Shown: positions 63,016 through 64,000 of the stretch, piece after piece
Layout of the letters: every line of letters begins with the position of its first letter
Position numbering within the stretch: position 1 is the first letter of the stretch
DNA from: Balanoglossus misakiensis
Lineage: Eukaryota; Hemichordata
Length of the DNA stretch: 64,000 bases
Direction of reading: 5' to 3'
NCBI GenBank assembly: GCA_040954595.2
Contig: CM082589.2
Location: forward strand, 124,001-188,000
The notes under the pieces: model-generated
Seen by the model: only the letters and a program-made list of their open reading frames with translations
Told to the model about the DNA's origin: nothing
The model's database searches: none
Program-made: the position numbers and the translations under genes

Positions 63016-64000
63016 GCATAGCGCCATCAGGGTTCGATTCTAGACAACCTAATCCCAAGATTCGGTGAACAACAGAAGTACCTTCACTATTTTATGAAGA
63101 AAATTGATACTCCAAATTTTGACATGACGAGTTTCAAATATTCTTGAATTTAACACAGTTTAGTTCTTTAATACAACGACCATCGTTTCTTTCTTGATTT
63201 TAAAAGAAAAGTATGAATGATACTCATGACCTATGATGCTTGAAACTTTGATTACGAACATCGAACTTCTCAACTGACTTAAAGTTTAGATCGACTTTTT
63301 TCTAACAGGTATTAATTGTGCAATCAAAACTTATTTAAGATTCCCATTGCTTAGTTTATGTCAGGTTGGCTGAATAATTACGACATAGCCTATTTGTGTA
63401 CATAGCTGTTTTCATCATATTTTCACATGGTTTAAAACACGAGTGCTGAGATGAGGGAATTATTGTTTATATTTTCAAATGAACATACATTGTATTTCTT
63501 TTTATAGTTTTATATATTGTTAAACTTTATGTAGATATTTCATACTGTTTGTAGTGATGTCATTGGCCTTATTGGCCGGTGCACACACAGAATGAGAGAC
63601 GAAATAAAACTTTTTCGATTCAATGAATATTTTGTATCATGGTCTGTTATATGTCACAATTTTTTCTGTAGCCTGTCTTTAAGCAATCCACTGCTTGAAC
63701 CTAACTCTGTTTAGATCCAAAACAACCAACTCGTGGCCCAGGATCGACTGAAATACATTCACTCGCGCTATTATTATCCCCTAGTATTTATCTCTGGGTT
63801 TATTCTAGAATTTGCCCTAGTCATTGTGGCCTTAACTATCTCCTACCTGCAGCATACCTATGCCCATAACCGTTCGGACAAGGGGGAGGGGCGAAGACGG
63901 TAGCCGGGTAGGTAGGCTTGACCGTATCCCTGGACCGTATGACACTAGTCGAGGCAGAGGAAACTCGGTATAAAAATAAAATAAAATAGAAAAGTACTCA
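63016..64000 (+). other. gcm 3' UTR and downstream flank
   Basis: The 3' UTR is AT-rich up to the AATAAA at 63603-63608. I see nothing coding in the last 370 bp. Confidence 0.5.

Noticed and set aside
63033-63052. GGTTCGATTC resembling a tRNA B box
   Set aside because: No A box or cloverleaf can be drawn; it lies in the gcm 3' UTR.
1-64000. CRISPR arrays, operons, prophage or other prokaryotic systems
   Set aside because: The sequence is intron-rich animal DNA; tandem tracts are ordinary microsatellites.

Overview
This window is nuclear DNA from an animal. Genes are split into many short exons with GT-AG introns, untranslated regions carry AATAAA signals, and decayed transposons and microsatellites are common. 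Every recognisable protein is an animal family: ethanolaminephosphotransferase, DEPTOR, DSCC1, somatomedin-B/EndoU ribonucleases, HPGD-like dehydrogenases and a GCM transcription factor. Intron density, a single gcm gene, the head-to-head DEPTOR-DSCC1 pair also known from human 8q24, and an L2/CR1-like LINE suggest a marine invertebrate deuterostome such as a hemichordate or lancelet. That placement is inference from gene content only. The exon models below were built by hand from splice sites, reading phase and family similarity; no transcript evidence was available.

Left block (1-19 kb): the 5' end of an EndoU gene leaves the window on the minus strand. EPT1 lies on the plus strand (1884-5778). 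DEPTOR lies on the minus strand (9443-15736) and DSCC1 on the plus strand (16014-18735), their start codons only 277 bp apart. Spliced lengths are 394, 450 and 397 residues, close to the human proteins.

Middle block (19-34 kb): two secreted EndoU paralogues, each with a signal peptide, two somatomedin B domains and an EndoU domain, sit head to head (21749-19254 minus, 23075-25465 plus) with the same exon number and phases. They are followed by three tandem plus-strand HPGD-like dehydrogenases (25917-28043, 28876-31223, 31452-33936), each of seven exons with an intact Ser-Tyr-Lys triad. Both are local gene-family expansions.

Right block (34-64 kb): about 5.7 kb without recognisable genes, then a 5'-truncated LINE with an open reverse-transcriptase frame (39596-41067), then about 17.5 kb without recognisable genes, then a complete gcm gene (coding 59268-63015) with a likely TATA promoter and 5' UTR exon at about 58.6 kb. 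The desert is a candidate gcm regulatory region.

The genes do not form one pathway. The local logic is a shared promoter (DEPTOR/DSCC1), inverted duplication (EndoU), tandem duplication (HPGD-like) and a developmental regulator beside a gene desert. Small inverted-repeat elements and one dispersed repeat family with a GCGAGATCTCGC core are scattered through introns and spacers.
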